Counted from the stretch's first letter, positions 34,974 through 42,738 are shown. The stretch: DNA of 49,740 nt from AC2028 sp002373595 (GCA_946616365.1 CAMOIX010000017.1:1-49740), one strand, 5' to 3'. Translations and numbers: made by a program. The notes: a model not told the origin generated them from the letters alone.

Positions 34974-35344
34974 ATGTCCTTTATCGAAACCACGGTGTAT
35001 CCAAGAGCATTTACAGCTTCTGTCAGATTGCTGTCGTCTATCTGTTTACCGATCTTTATCACAGCCTCTTTTCTTTTGCCGTATACCTTGGCATTAACTC
35101 CATCTATCGAATTAAGCGCATTGTGAACTCTGGTGTAGCAATGATCACAATGCATTCCATCTATCTTCATCTCCTTTACGGAGATTACATTCGAGAGTTT
35201 CTTCGGTTTGGTCTTAACATCTTTTCCGCCTCCGCCGCAGCACGATCCTTCTCCTCTAAAATGCGCAACGGAACTCTTTAGTGCGAACATAAAAGCAACG
35301 ACGAGTATAACGATTATGACCGTATTTGATACTATCTGATTCAT
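34970..35344 (-). CDS. Membrane-anchored HMA-domain metal-binding protein
   Basis: The 124-residue protein has an N-terminal membrane helix (about 5-25), a short CC-G4 stretch ('GSCCGGGGKD') and a C-terminal heavy-metal-associated domain (about 55-124) with 'GMHCDHC', the CxxC motif that binds soft metals. Such proteins buffer or deliver copper, zinc or iron at the membrane. Its stop overlaps the start of the DtxR-type gene (ATGA), so it is first in the operon HMA-dtxR-feoA1-feoB1. No GTTAG box is visible directly upstream. Confidence 0.8.
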   Translation of the reverse strand: MNQIVSNTVIIVILVVAFMFALKSSVAHFRGEGSCCGGGGKDVKTKPKKLSNVISVKEMKIDGMHCDHCYTRVHNALNSIDGVNAKVYGKRKEAVIKIGKQIDDSNLTEAVNALGYTVVSIKDI

Positions 35345-35386
35345 AGCGCCACCTTATGCATCACACCAAGTGCCTTCAAAGAAAAA

Positions 35387-35480
35387 CGAGGGGACGGTTC
35401 CCTCGTTATCTTGTAGTTATTTGTAGTTTTTCGAGGATTAAAATATGTTCAGGAAGTTATGATAAGGGAACCGTCCCCCT
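35387..35480. repeat. REP-like pair of GGGACGGTTCCC palindromes in inverted order
   Basis: A palindromic unit, GGGGACGGTTCCCT followed by CGTTATC (35390-35410), recurs in inverted orientation as GATAAGGGAACCGTCCCC (35461-35478). The two enclose about 50 bases. This resembles dispersed GGGACGGTTCCC repeats known in Clostridia and associated with REP-type transposases, arranged as a REPIN-like doublet. No transposase lies nearby. The right unit abuts the stop codon of the small Cys-rich gene and may stop its transcript. Confidence 0.65.
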
Positions 35481-35643
35481 ATTGGGTATTGTTACAACTG
35501 CATTTCCTTGGGCATTTTCCGGCCATCGGGCACCCGATGCAACGCGTTCCTTTTTTCTTCTCTTTGTAGATGTATAAACAGGAGGCGGACAAAGAGATCC
35601 CGAGTATGAGTATTATTGTAAGATCAGCTATTAAGGCGCTCAT
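35479..35643 (-). CDS. FeoB-associated Cys-rich membrane protein
   Basis: A 54-residue protein starts at the ATG at 35643, with AAAGGAGG 9 bases upstream, and stops at 35479. It has one membrane helix (about 5-25) followed by a basic linker and five cysteines in 'CIGCPMAGKCPRKCSC'. This matches the small FeoB-associated Cys-rich membrane proteins that follow feoB in many Clostridia. It lies 21 bases after feoB2 and is surely cotranscribed. A role in iron sensing or handing-on is proposed for the family but not proven. Confidence 0.85.
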   Translation of the reverse strand: MSALIADLTIILILGISLSASCLYIYKEKKKGTRCIGCPMAGKCPRKCSCNNTQ

Positions 35644-35664
35644 TGCCCTATCCTCCTTTCCTGC

Positions 35665-37656
35665 TTATCCGAGTTTGTACTCGAGAGCCATCTTCTTACG
35701 ATTGTTTCTGATGATCAGAGCTATGATAGCCACGAAGCAGAGCACTGCAATCAGTCCGCCTGCAAATCCGGCACCTATGGAACCGGTCACAATGATCGTT
35801 CCGATCTGATATACGAGGAAACCGACGGTGAATCCGGTTGCAAGCTGAAGTCCTATCGCACCCCAGAGCCACTTGGCCGACTTCATCTCAGAGTTCATAG
35901 CTCCGAGAGCCGCGAAGCAGGGAGGTGTATAAAGGTTAAACATGAGGTAAGCAAGTGCAGCGACCTTGGTGATACCCATTACGGTTGCTACTGCATTTCC
36001 CTCGCCGATGAGTTCAAGCTCTTCGGTGTCAATGAAGTTGGTAATAGCGAAGCAGGTAGCGATAGTACCTACTACATTCTCTTTAGCGATAAATCCGGTG
36101 ATAGCTGCTGCTGCAAGCTGCCAGGATACGATACCTACGATGGGCACGAGAAGGATTGCAAAGGGATGTGCGATTCCTGCAAGTATTGAAGTATCCTCCA
36201 TTCCCTCTTCGACAACTTCGAACCGGAAATTGAACGACTGCATGATCTGTACGACAGTATTGCATACAAGGATGATAGTTCCTGCTTTGATGATATATGC
36301 CTTACCACGCTCAAGCATACTCTTGAATGCAAACATAAGGCTGGGTCTCTTGTACTCAGGGAGCTCAATGATGAAGAAACTCTTTCTGTAAGCAGCTCCG
36401 GTTATAGCCTTGATAAGAAGTGCTCCGAGAAGTACGAGCAGAACACCGACTACATAACATACAAAGCTTACCCAGGTTGACTCAGGGAAGAATGCTCCGG
36501 CGAAAAGTGCGATAACAGGAAGCTTTGCTCCGCAAGGCATGAATGTTGCAAGCATAGCGGTGCTTCTGCGCTCTCTCTCATTCTTGATGGTACGACAAGC
36601 CATGATAGCGGGAATGCCGCAACCGGTACCGATGATCATGGGGATGACCGACTTGCCTGAGAGTCCTACTTTTTTGAAGATAGGATCAAGCACTACAGTT
36701 GCTCTTGCCATGTATCCGCAATCCTCAAGAAGTGCAATAAGGAAGTACATAACCATAACGAGAGGAAGGAATCCGACAACGGCTCCTACGCCTCCGATGA
36801 CACCATCTACAAGCAGTGCGTAGAGAAGAGGATTTGCATTCTCAAGTTTACTTCCCACCCACTCCTTGAAGGTCTCGATCCAACCTACAATGATATCCGC
36901 GATCCATGTTCCAACCGTGGTCTGACTTATATAGAATACGACGAACATGATAGCTGCGAAGATGATAAGACCGAGCACAGGATTGGTTACGATCTTGTCG
37001 ATAGCGTCTCCCTTGGTCTTGTCCTTGGTAAGAGTCTTTCTGACTTCCACATCCTTGACAACGCCTTTAACGAAATCAAAACGCTTGCGGTCTGCTTCTT
37101 CAACTTCAGACTTGCTGCTGAGGTCGATATTCCCCTGATGATAAGGTGCTTTCTGTCCCTTGCCCTCAAGTGCCGCAGCTGCCGCAACGGCATCCTTTAT
37201 ACCTTTCTCAGAAGTAGATACTGTGTTGATAACGGGGCATCCGAGTTTCTCGGAAAGTTTGGCCCCGTCGATCTTGTTGCCCTTCTTATCGTTTACATCA
37301 CTCTTGTTAAGAGCGACAACAACAGGGATTCCGAGCTCCAAGAGCTGCGTTGTGAAGAAAAGGCTTCTGCTAAGGTTAGTTGCATCTACAATATTGATGA
37401 TAGCGTCAGGGCGCTCGTTCTTAACATAGCTGCTGGTGATGCTCTCCTCGGAAGTAAAAGGCGACATCGAATAAGCTCCGGGCAGATCGACTGCGATAAT
37501 TTCCTTACCGCTGTCGTTATACTTGTCCTTGATCTTTGCTTCTTTCCTGTCGACCGTAACTCCGGCCCAGTTTCCGATCTTCTCGTTTCTTCCCGTCAGG
37601 GCATTGTACATCGTAGTTTTGCCGCTGTTGGGATTTCCTGTCAGTGCGATTCTCAT
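35665..37656 (-). CDS. feoB: Ferrous iron transporter FeoB (copy 2)
   Basis: The 663-residue FeoB has G1 'GNPNSGKTT', G2 'NWAGVTVDRKEA', G3 'DLPGAYSM', G4 'NKSD' and then the membrane domain with Gate repeats ('GTGCGIPAIMACRTI'). All GTPase motifs are canonical, unlike copy 1. GGAGGGG lies 9 bases before the ATG. It is the middle gene of feoA2-feoB2-Cys-rich protein, whose promoter carries three metal boxes, so this pair is the likely iron-repressed high-affinity importer. Confidence 0.94.
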   Translation of the reverse strand: MRIALTGNPNSGKTTMYNALTGRNEKIGNWAGVTVDRKEAKIKDKYNDSGKEIIAVDLPGAYSMSPFTSEESITSSYVKNERPDAIINIVDATNLSRSLFFTTQLLELGIPVVVALNKSDVNDKKGNKIDGAKLSEKLGCPVINTVSTSEKGIKDAVAAAAALEGKGQKAPYHQGNIDLSSKSEVEEADRKRFDFVKGVVKDVEVRKTLTKDKTKGDAIDKIVTNPVLGLIIFAAIMFVVFYISQTTVGTWIADIIVGWIETFKEWVGSKLENANPLLYALLVDGVIGGVGAVVGFLPLVMVMYFLIALLEDCGYMARATVVLDPIFKKVGLSGKSVIPMIIGTGCGIPAIMACRTIKNERERRSTAMLATFMPCGAKLPVIALFAGAFFPESTWVSFVCYVVGVLLVLLGALLIKAITGAAYRKSFFIIELPEYKRPSLMFAFKSMLERGKAYIIKAGTIILVCNTVVQIMQSFNFRFEVVEEGMEDTSILAGIAHPFAILLVPIVGIVSWQLAAAAITGFIAKENVVGTIATCFAITNFIDTEELELIGEGNAVATVMGITKVAALAYLMFNLYTPPCFAALGAMNSEMKSAKWLWGAIGLQLATGFTVGFLVYQIGTIIVTGSIGAGFAGGLIAVLCFVAIIALIIRNNRKKMALEYKLG

Positions 37657-37679
37657 TATTTATTCTCCCCTCCATATGT

Positions 37680-37698
37680 AAAACGCTGTCCGCGTTTT
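37680..37698 (-). other. Hairpin between feoA2 and feoB2
   Basis: Arms AAAACGC and GCGTTTT enclose five bases, about 25 bases before the feoB2 start. It may act as a partial terminator or a stability element that sets the ratio of FeoA to FeoB. Confidence 0.5.
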
Positions 37699-37725
37699 GC
37701 TTCTCTTTTTATTTCAGCTTCTGCT

Positions 37726-37944
37726 TTATACATGAATGGCTGCAGCGAGTTCCGGATCAATGTTGTATCTGGCGTCCTTAATGGAAACCACCAGATTCCT
37801 CTTTTTATCGACTACAGTGATAGTCTCTCCGCTGTAGCATCCGAGTGAAAAGAGAAAACTCTCCATCTCCTCATCACCGCCCGTGTCGATCTTGGTGATC
37901 ACATATTCAGTTCCAAGTTCTGCTTCATTCAGGTTCATCTTCAT
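37726..37944 (-). CDS. feoA: FeoA-like SH3 protein (copy 2)
   Basis: The 72-residue protein has the FeoA fold pattern: 'LGTEYVITKIDTGGDEEMESFLFSLGCYSGE' at 10-40 and 'KRNLVVSIKDARYNIDPELAAAI'-type C-terminus. It probably docks on FeoB2. Two closely spaced ATGs (37944 and 37938) both have suitable ribosome sites (GAGGAAAAGGA). It is the first gene after a strong promoter with three metal boxes. Confidence 0.87.
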   Translation of the reverse strand: MKMNLNEAELGTEYVITKIDTGGDEEMESFLFSLGCYSGETITVVDKKRNLVVSIKDARYNIDPELAAAIHV

Positions 37945-37965
37945 ATCCTTTTCCTCGAATTATTG

Positions 37966-38052
37966 GTTAGTTTGTGCTAACTATATGTCATAAAAATCAG
38001 TTAGCCTAACCTAACCATATGCCATTATAGTTAGGCAGAGCTAACTTGTCAA
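37966..38052 (-). promoter_or_regulatory. feoA2 promoter with three DtxR-like metal boxes
   Basis: On the minus strand TTGACA (38047-38052) and TATAAT (38024-38029), both perfect, are 17 bases apart. Box 1 (38030-38045, GTTAG-GCAGAG-CTAAC) fills the spacer. Box 2 (38000-38015, GTTAG-CCTAAC-CTAAC) and box 3 (37966-37981, GTTAG-TTTGTG-CTAAC) follow at 30- and 34-base intervals, about three helical turns. The layout predicts tight metal-dependent repression of feoAB2. Confidence 0.85.
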
Positions 38053-38082
38053 GCAATTATCGTTATAAATATATTTTTCGCC

Positions 38083-38111
38083 TTGACTTTGCCCTCTCAG
38101 GTCAATAAAAT
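38083..38111 (+). promoter_or_regulatory. Promoter of the mgtE leader
   Basis: TTGACT (38083-38088) and TAAAAT (38106-38111) are 17 bases apart. Transcription would start near 38118, giving a leader of about 190 bases before mgtE. It stands back to back with the feoA2 promoter. Confidence 0.7.
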
Positions 38112-38142
38112 GTAGACAAACTTTAGGTTTCAAACTCTAACG

Positions 38143-38310
38143 AAAGGTGGTGGTCATATGTCAGATGACGGTCGAAGTACGGATACCGTTCCCCGAAGTA
38201 CCGACAGCATAGTGATCATGGCAATCTTACGCCTCACCACCCGGAAATCCCTTAGAAAATGATTTCCTTCGTGAGGGGCGCGTTTTGCCATCTCAACGGA
38301 GGATTTAAAA
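38143..38310 (+). promoter_or_regulatory. Structured mgtE leader with competing pairings
   Basis: GGTGGTG (38146-38152) can pair with CACCACC (38235-38241). In competition, CCTCAC (38232-38237) pairs with GTGAGG (38271-38276) around an inner GGAAATC/GATTTCC stem (38243-38249 with 38261-38267), followed by GCGTTTTG. The first state hides the leader ribosome site; the second makes a terminator-like hairpin. I could not match it to the M-box or yybP-ykoY riboswitch consensus by eye. Confidence 0.5.
38158..38262 (+). CDS. Candidate 34-codon leader peptide of mgtE
   Basis: An ATG at 38158, preceded by AAAGGTGG 4-7 bases upstream, opens a frame that stops at 38262, 48 bases before mgtE. The peptide has an acidic, Ser/Thr-rich first half with Asp at 3, 4, 9 and 16 and a Pro at 12, a short hydrophobic middle, and a basic end (Arg25, Arg29, Lys30, Arg33, Lys34). 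Its ribosome site can pair with a later segment, and its stop codon lies in the loop of a hairpin. It may be a regulatory leader. It resembles no family I recognise, and coding is not proven. Confidence 0.5.
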   Translation: MSDDGRSTDTVPRSTDSIVIMAILRLTTRKSLRK

Positions 38311-39660
38311 ATGTATGAAAAGGCTGTCTTTGACGAGCTTCTTACTCTTCTGGAAAACAAGGAATATGTAAAGCTTCGTGAGATTTTGTCCGAACATAAT
38401 GACGCCGATATCGCAGCATGGATAGAAGAACTCGACGAGGAGCATACGTTAAAGCTCTTCCGAATACTCACCAAGGATCAGGCTGCGGACGTATTCTCAT
38501 ACCTTGAAGTCGATCTCCAGCAAAAGATCATCAACTCCATGTCCGATAAGGAAGCTGCAGGGATCATAGATAACCTGATGGCCGACGATGCAGCCGACCT
38601 GATGGACGAGATGCCTGCCAATATCGTTACGCGAATACTCGCCAAGGCAAGCCCTGATACCAGGCGTGAGATCAATCAGCTCCTCCGCTATCCCGATGAC
38701 AGCGCCGGAAGCATCATGACAGTCGAGTATGTTGATCTCAAGGAAAGCTCAACGGTCAAGGAAGCGATTGAGCGAATACGAAGAGTCGGTGTCGACTCCG
38801 AGACGATCAATGTCTGCTATGTACTCGACAGCGCCAGACACTTGATCGGAACAGTTGCGCTCAGATATCTCCTACTATCCGATGATGAAGAGATCATCGG
38901 CGACATAATGCATGAGAATGTCATCGCTCTGAACACTCTGATGGACCAGGAGGAAGTTGCGAGACAGTTCAAGAAATACGACTTCACCACAATGCCGGTC
39001 GTAGACAACGAGAACAGACTGGTCGGAATCGTCACGGTCGATGATATCGTCGATATCCTCGAGGAAGAGGCTACCGAGGATATGGAAAAGATGGCAGCTA
39101 TCGTGCCTTCCGATAAGTCATATATGAGGACCGGTGTATTCGAGACATATAAAAAGAGGATCCCCTGGCTGCTCCTACTTATGGTAAGTGCAACCTTTAC
39201 GGGAGCGATAATCAAATCATTCGAAGACGCACTGAGCGTATGCGCAGTGCTGGTTGCATATATTCCCATGCTCATGGATACAGGCGGAAATGCAGGCGGA
39301 CAGGCATCCGTAACCGTTATCCGTGGATTGTCGCTTGGAGAGATTGAATATTCGGATGTTCCCGGAGTTATATGGAAGGAGATAAGAGTAGCAGTCTTTT
39401 GCGGACTGACGCTCGCTGCCGCCAACCTTGTAAAACTGCTTCTGTTTGATAAGCTGATGTTTCCTGTGGCTGCAACGATCTGCCTGACACTGATCGCTGC
39501 TGTATTTATGGCGATGCTGATAGGGTGCCTACTCCCGGTCGGCGCTAAGAGGCTCGGATTTGACCCTGCGGTCATGGCAAGTCCATTTATCACGACCATC
39601 GTGGATGCGCTCTCTCTGCTTGCTTACTTCAGAATAGCAACGATGATACTGCATCTATAG
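38311..39660 (+). CDS. mgtE: Magnesium transporter MgtE
   Basis: MgtE is a magnesium channel that closes when its cytosolic domains bind magnesium. The 449-residue protein has the N-domain of helical repeats (about 20-125, 'DAADLMDEMPANIVTRIL'), two CBS domains (about 135-255, with 'DSAGSIMTVEYV' before and 'TMPVVDNENRLVGIVTVDDIVDIL' inside), a plug helix and five membrane helices with the signature 'MLMDTGGNAGGQASVTVIRGL'. Length is normal. CGGAGG lies 9 bases before the ATG. It follows a long leader and is transcribed alone, away from feoA2. Confidence 0.94.
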   Translation: MYEKAVFDELLTLLENKEYVKLREILSEHNDADIAAWIEELDEEHTLKLFRILTKDQAADVFSYLEVDLQQKIINSMSDKEAAGIIDNLMADDAADLMDEMPANIVTRILAKASPDTRREINQLLRYPDDSAGSIMTVEYVDLKESSTVKEAIERIRRVGVDSETINVCYVLDSARHLIGTVALRYLLLSDDEEIIGDIMHENVIALNTLMDQEEVARQFKKYDFTTMPVVDNENRLVGIVTVDDIVDILEEEATEDMEKMAAIVPSDKSYMRTGVFETYKKRIPWLLLLMVSATFTGAIIKSFEDALSVCAVLVAYIPMLMDTGGNAGGQASVTVIRGLSLGEIEYSDVPGVIWKEIRVAVFCGLTLAAANLVKLLLFDKLMFPVAATICLTLIAAVFMAMLIGCLLPVGAKRLGFDPAVMASPFITTIVDALSLLAYFRIATMILHL

Positions 39661-39680
39661 GGTGATCATAGTATCCCTTT

Positions 39681-40523
39681 TCACTTTGCAATCCCCTTCT
39701 TGGCAACTCCGGCGATACAACAGAGCGCAAATGCAAATATATCTACCGCAACTATCGTAGATCCAACAGGTGTTCCTGCAAGTATCGAAATGACGATCCC
39801 GGAAAAAGCGCATATAACGGACAGTATTGCGGAGCATATCGTTACGGATCTGAAGTTGTCAAAAAGTCTCATGGCCGATAATGCCGGAAAAATCACAAGT
39901 GCTGATATAAGGAGCGATCCAACGAGGTTCATCGCCAGGACTATTATGACGGCTATGACTATAGCGATCATCAGATTGTATGCATTAGCTCTTGTCCCTG
40001 CAGCTCTGGAAAAATCCTCATCAAATGTAACTGCGAAGATTTTGTTATAAAAGATGATAAAGATCGCAACAACCACGATCGAAAGGATCACGCAGAGCCA
40101 CACCTCTCCCTTGGTAAGAGTAAGGATGGATGTGGATCCGAAAAGCGTCGAGCATACATCTCCCGCGAGATTGGAGGATGCAGAAAATACATTCATAATA
40201 AGATAACCGAAAGCCAATGCTCCTACAGAAATCATCGCAATGGCCGCATCTCCCTTTATCCTGGCATTTTGTCCTGTTCTCAGCAAAAGCACTGCGCTCA
40301 GTATGGTCAGAGGGAGAACAACGATCATCTCATTGGTCATTTTAAGCACGGCAGCGATGGACATTGCTCCGAATGCAACATGCGAAAGACCGTCTCCTAT
40401 AAAAGAGAATCTCTTGAGCACGAGTGTGACACCGAGAAGTGATGAACACAGTGCTATCAATATTCCTACGATAATAGCGTACCTTACAAAAGGATACTGC
40501 ATATACATGATAAGCTTACTCAT
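39681..40523 (-). CDS. znuB: Zinc ABC transporter permease
   Basis: The 280-residue membrane protein has about eight helices and the ABC-3 permease pattern ('FSFIGDGLSHVAFG', 'ALVIFPALSAM'). It forms the channel of a ZnuABC-type importer. Its ATG overlaps the end of znuC by 8 bases, so translation is coupled. With zur first in the operon, zinc is the likely substrate, though manganese importers look alike. It is the last gene of zur-znuA-znuC-znuB and converges on mgtE with a 20-base gap. Confidence 0.88.
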   Translation of the reverse strand: MSKLIMYMQYPFVRYAIIVGILIALCSSLLGVTLVLKRFSFIGDGLSHVAFGAMSIAAVLKMTNEMIVVLPLTILSAVLLLRTGQNARIKGDAAIAMISVGALAFGYLIMNVFSASSNLAGDVCSTLFGSTSILTLTKGEVWLCVILSIVVVAIFIIFYNKIFAVTFDEDFSRAAGTRANAYNLMIAIVIAVIIVLAMNLVGSLLISALVIFPALSAMRLFDNFRSVTICSAILSVICAFSGIVISILAGTPVGSTIVAVDIFAFALCCIAGVAKKGIAK

Positions 40524-41235
40524 CTATCTTCTCGCCTCCATTCTGCCATTCAGCGAATCTGCGTCCGGATTCACTCTCCAGATATTCATCACGTGTACCG
40601 AAGAATACATTGTCTCCGATGTGAAGTATATGTGTTGCATATTTGAGGGCCGCAGCTATGTCATGTGAGATCATGATAATGGTTATGCCCTCTTTATTGA
40701 GTCCTTTGATCAGATCGTACATCTGCGATGTAACAAACGGATCAAGACCTGCCACAGGCTCGTCAAGCAGAAGAACTTTCCTTGTTGCGCACAATGCTCT
40801 TGCAAGCAGGACTCTTTGCTGCTGTCCGCCCGAGAGTTCTCTGTAGCATCTGTCCTTAAGGTCGGTTATACCCATTCGCTCCATATTATCGGCAGCAAGC
40901 TTCTTCTCTTCGGAATTATAAAAAGGTCTAAGGCCACAGCGTCCCTGGCATCCGGAAAGAACTATCTCCCATACGGATGCGGGAAAATCCCTCTGAACCA
41001 CCGTGTGTTGCGGCAGATATCCGATCTCATTCTCCTTAAGGCCATCTCCGGTACTGATCTGTCCGCCAAGAGGCTCTCTTAAATGAAGAAGTGTTTTCAT
41101 AAGAGTGGTCTTGCCGGAGCCATTCTCTCCGACAATGCACAGATAATCCCCTTTGCCGACTGAAAAGTTCAGGTTCTTTACGATGATCTGTGAATCATAT
41201 CCAAGTGACAGATCAGTTGCCGTGATAAAAGCCAT
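40516..41235 (-). CDS. znuC: Zinc ABC transporter ATP-binding protein
   Basis: The 239-residue ATPase shows Walker A 'GENGSGKTT', Q-loop 'LPQHTVVQRDFP', signature 'LSGGQQQRVLLARAL', Walker B 'VLLLDEPVAGLD' and H-loop 'ISHDIA'. The 'EPVAGLD' and 'YLPQ' forms are usual for ZnuC/MntB ATPases. AAGGAG lies upstream of the ATG. It sits 10 bases after znuA and overlaps znuB. Confidence 0.9.
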   Translation of the reverse strand: MAFITATDLSLGYDSQIIVKNLNFSVGKGDYLCIVGENGSGKTTLMKTLLHLREPLGGQISTGDGLKENEIGYLPQHTVVQRDFPASVWEIVLSGCQGRCGLRPFYNSEEKKLAADNMERMGITDLKDRCYRELSGGQQQRVLLARALCATRKVLLLDEPVAGLDPFVTSQMYDLIKGLNKEGITIIMISHDIAAALKYATHILHIGDNVFFGTRDEYLESESGRRFAEWQNGGEKIDE

Positions 41236-41245
41236 TTCTACTCCT

Positions 41246-42295
41246 TTACTTCAAAGCTTCCTTAAGAACTTCGAGGTTGCTCTCCATAACGGAAAGGTAA
41301 GTCGTTCCGTTCTTAACATCTTCAGCCGTTACCGACTGCATCGAATCAAGGGTAAGGATATTCTGATCCTTCGATCCCGTATTCTGAATTATCGTTTCTG
41401 CTATCTTCTTGTCCGACTTCTCAATGGTCATGACAGATCCAAGTGAAAGCTCATCGACCTTGCCCGCAAGGAATGTGATCGTCTCAAAGCTGGCCTCCGT
41501 CTCAGCCGAGCATCCTACAAAAGCTGCATAGTAATCGAGTCCATAATCATCAGTGAGATATCTGAAAGGGAATCTGTCTCCGAAAAGGATCGTTTTGACA
41601 GAAGCATTCGATACCGTTTCGGAATACTGTGCATCAAGTGCATTCAGTTTTCCGATATAGCTGTCTGTGTTTGCTTTGTAGACAGCCTCATTTGCGCTGT
41701 CCATCTTACAGATATTCGCAGAAATAGTCTCGGTCAGTTTAGCAGCATCACGAAGTGAAAGCCATACATGTTCATCATACTCCGGGCCCTCTTCATGATC
41801 GTGATCTTCATCATGGTCGTGATCTTCATCATGGTCGTGATCTTTATCCTCGTCATGATCATGGTCATGGTCATGCTCATCCTCTTCCTGCATGCCTTCA
41901 ACGAGTTCTTCCTCTTTAACCGCATCTCCGAGTACATCGAGAAGGTTGATGACTATCATGTCCTTATTTACGGATTCTTTCAGGGCATCCTCCACCCATC
42001 CGTCGGACTCTCCTCCTACATAGATGAACATGTCGCAAGATGCAACCTTCAAAATATCAGCTGCAGTGGGCTGGAAATTGTGAAGATCCACTCCCTTATC
42101 CAAAAGCATGGTTACTTCCGCACCTGCCGGATTATCTCCGAGTATATTCATGACCCAGTCGTACTCAGGGAAGATCGTTGTAACAATACTGAACTTTCCG
42201 TCAGATTCCTTTGCGGTTCCATCTGATGATCCGCAGCCCGAAAGGCAGCATATGATCATTACAGCCGCGAGAATAATTGATATATATTTTTTCAT
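41246..42295 (-). CDS. znuA: Zinc-binding lipoprotein of the ZnuABC importer
   Basis: The 349-residue precursor begins at the ATG at 42295 and has a lipoprotein signal with lipobox LSGC (Cys21). It belongs to the cluster A-I metal-binding proteins: 'LHNFQPTAADI' and 'DEHVWLSLRDA' carry metal-ligand histidines. Between them lies a His/Asp/Glu-rich loop of alternating HD repeats at about residues 145-180, which in ZnuA captures zinc. The usual third-ligand motif (HDAF-like) reads 'FGDRFPFRYL', a variant also seen in other Firmicutes. GGAGG lies 8 bases before this start. Confidence 0.9.
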   Translation of the reverse strand: MKKYISIILAAVMIICCLSGCGSSDGTAKESDGKFSIVTTIFPEYDWVMNILGDNPAGAEVTMLLDKGVDLHNFQPTAADILKVASCDMFIYVGGESDGWVEDALKESVNKDMIVINLLDVLGDAVKEEELVEGMQEEDEHDHDHDHDEDKDHDHDEDHDHDEDHDHEEGPEYDEHVWLSLRDAAKLTETISANICKMDSANEAVYKANTDSYIGKLNALDAQYSETVSNASVKTILFGDRFPFRYLTDDYGLDYYAAFVGCSAETEASFETITFLAGKVDELSLGSVMTIEKSDKKIAETIIQNTGSKDQNILTLDSMQSVTAEDVKNGTTYLSVMESNLEVLKEALK

Positions 42296-42324
42296 TGATA
42301 TAACCTCCATACAGATATTGCGGT

Positions 42325-42738
42325 TTATTGGCATTTATCGCACAATCCGTAGAAAACCGTCCTCCTCGGATCCATCTTGAAACTGTGTTCGTTGTAAAGA
42401 TGCTCCTGTATCTCGTTAAGTTCCTCGCACTTGAGATGTATCAGGCGTCCGCACTTCCCGCATTTGCAGTGAAAGCACACTTCTCCGTCCCTGTGATCCT
42501 CATGTCCGACATATTCGAAACAGGCCGGGCTGTTTGCATCGATAATGTACTTATTTATGATGCCGTCATCCACAAGGCTCTCCAGCTGGCGATATACCGT
42601 GGACTGACCTATACCTTCCTCGCAGTCCTTAAAGTGCTCACACACATCGCTTGCCGTGATATGCTCACCCGCTTTCGATCTCAGGAAATCGAGCACTAAT
42701 TCTTTCTGTCTGGTTTTGTACTTAATCCGCGTATTCAA
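42325..42738 (-). CDS. zur: Fur-family regulator, probable zinc sensor Zur
   Basis: The 137-residue protein has the Fur winged helix ('ITASDVCEHFKDCEEGIGQSTVYRQLE'-type region, about 18-48) and a C-terminal domain with structural zinc cysteines (CKCGKC and CDKC) and 'HFHCKCG'-like 'CFHCKCGKCGRLIHL'. Its place at the head of znuACB makes zinc the likely signal. The start is a TTG at 42738 with GGGAGG 6-7 bases upstream. A palindrome overlapping its promoter suggests it represses its own operon. PerR or Fur are alternatives by fold. Confidence 0.87.
   Translation of the reverse strand: MNTRIKYKTRQKELVLDFLRSKAGEHITASDVCEHFKDCEEGIGQSTVYRQLESLVDDGIINKYIIDANSPACFEYVGHEDHRDGEVCFHCKCGKCGRLIHLKCEELNEIQEHLYNEHSFKMDPRRTVFYGLCDKCQ

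Noticed and set aside
38101..38310. M-box or yybP-ykoY riboswitch before mgtE
   Set aside because: The core sequence signatures I know for these classes are not visible. A covariance-model search could still overturn this.
39655..39685. Terminator between mgtE and znuB
   Set aside because: Only a four-base AGGG/CCCT stem with a long loop is visible, too weak to call.
41766..41870. CRISPR-like or regulatory tandem repeat
   Set aside because: The short repeats are codons of the His/Asp-rich loop of ZnuA and have no spacers.
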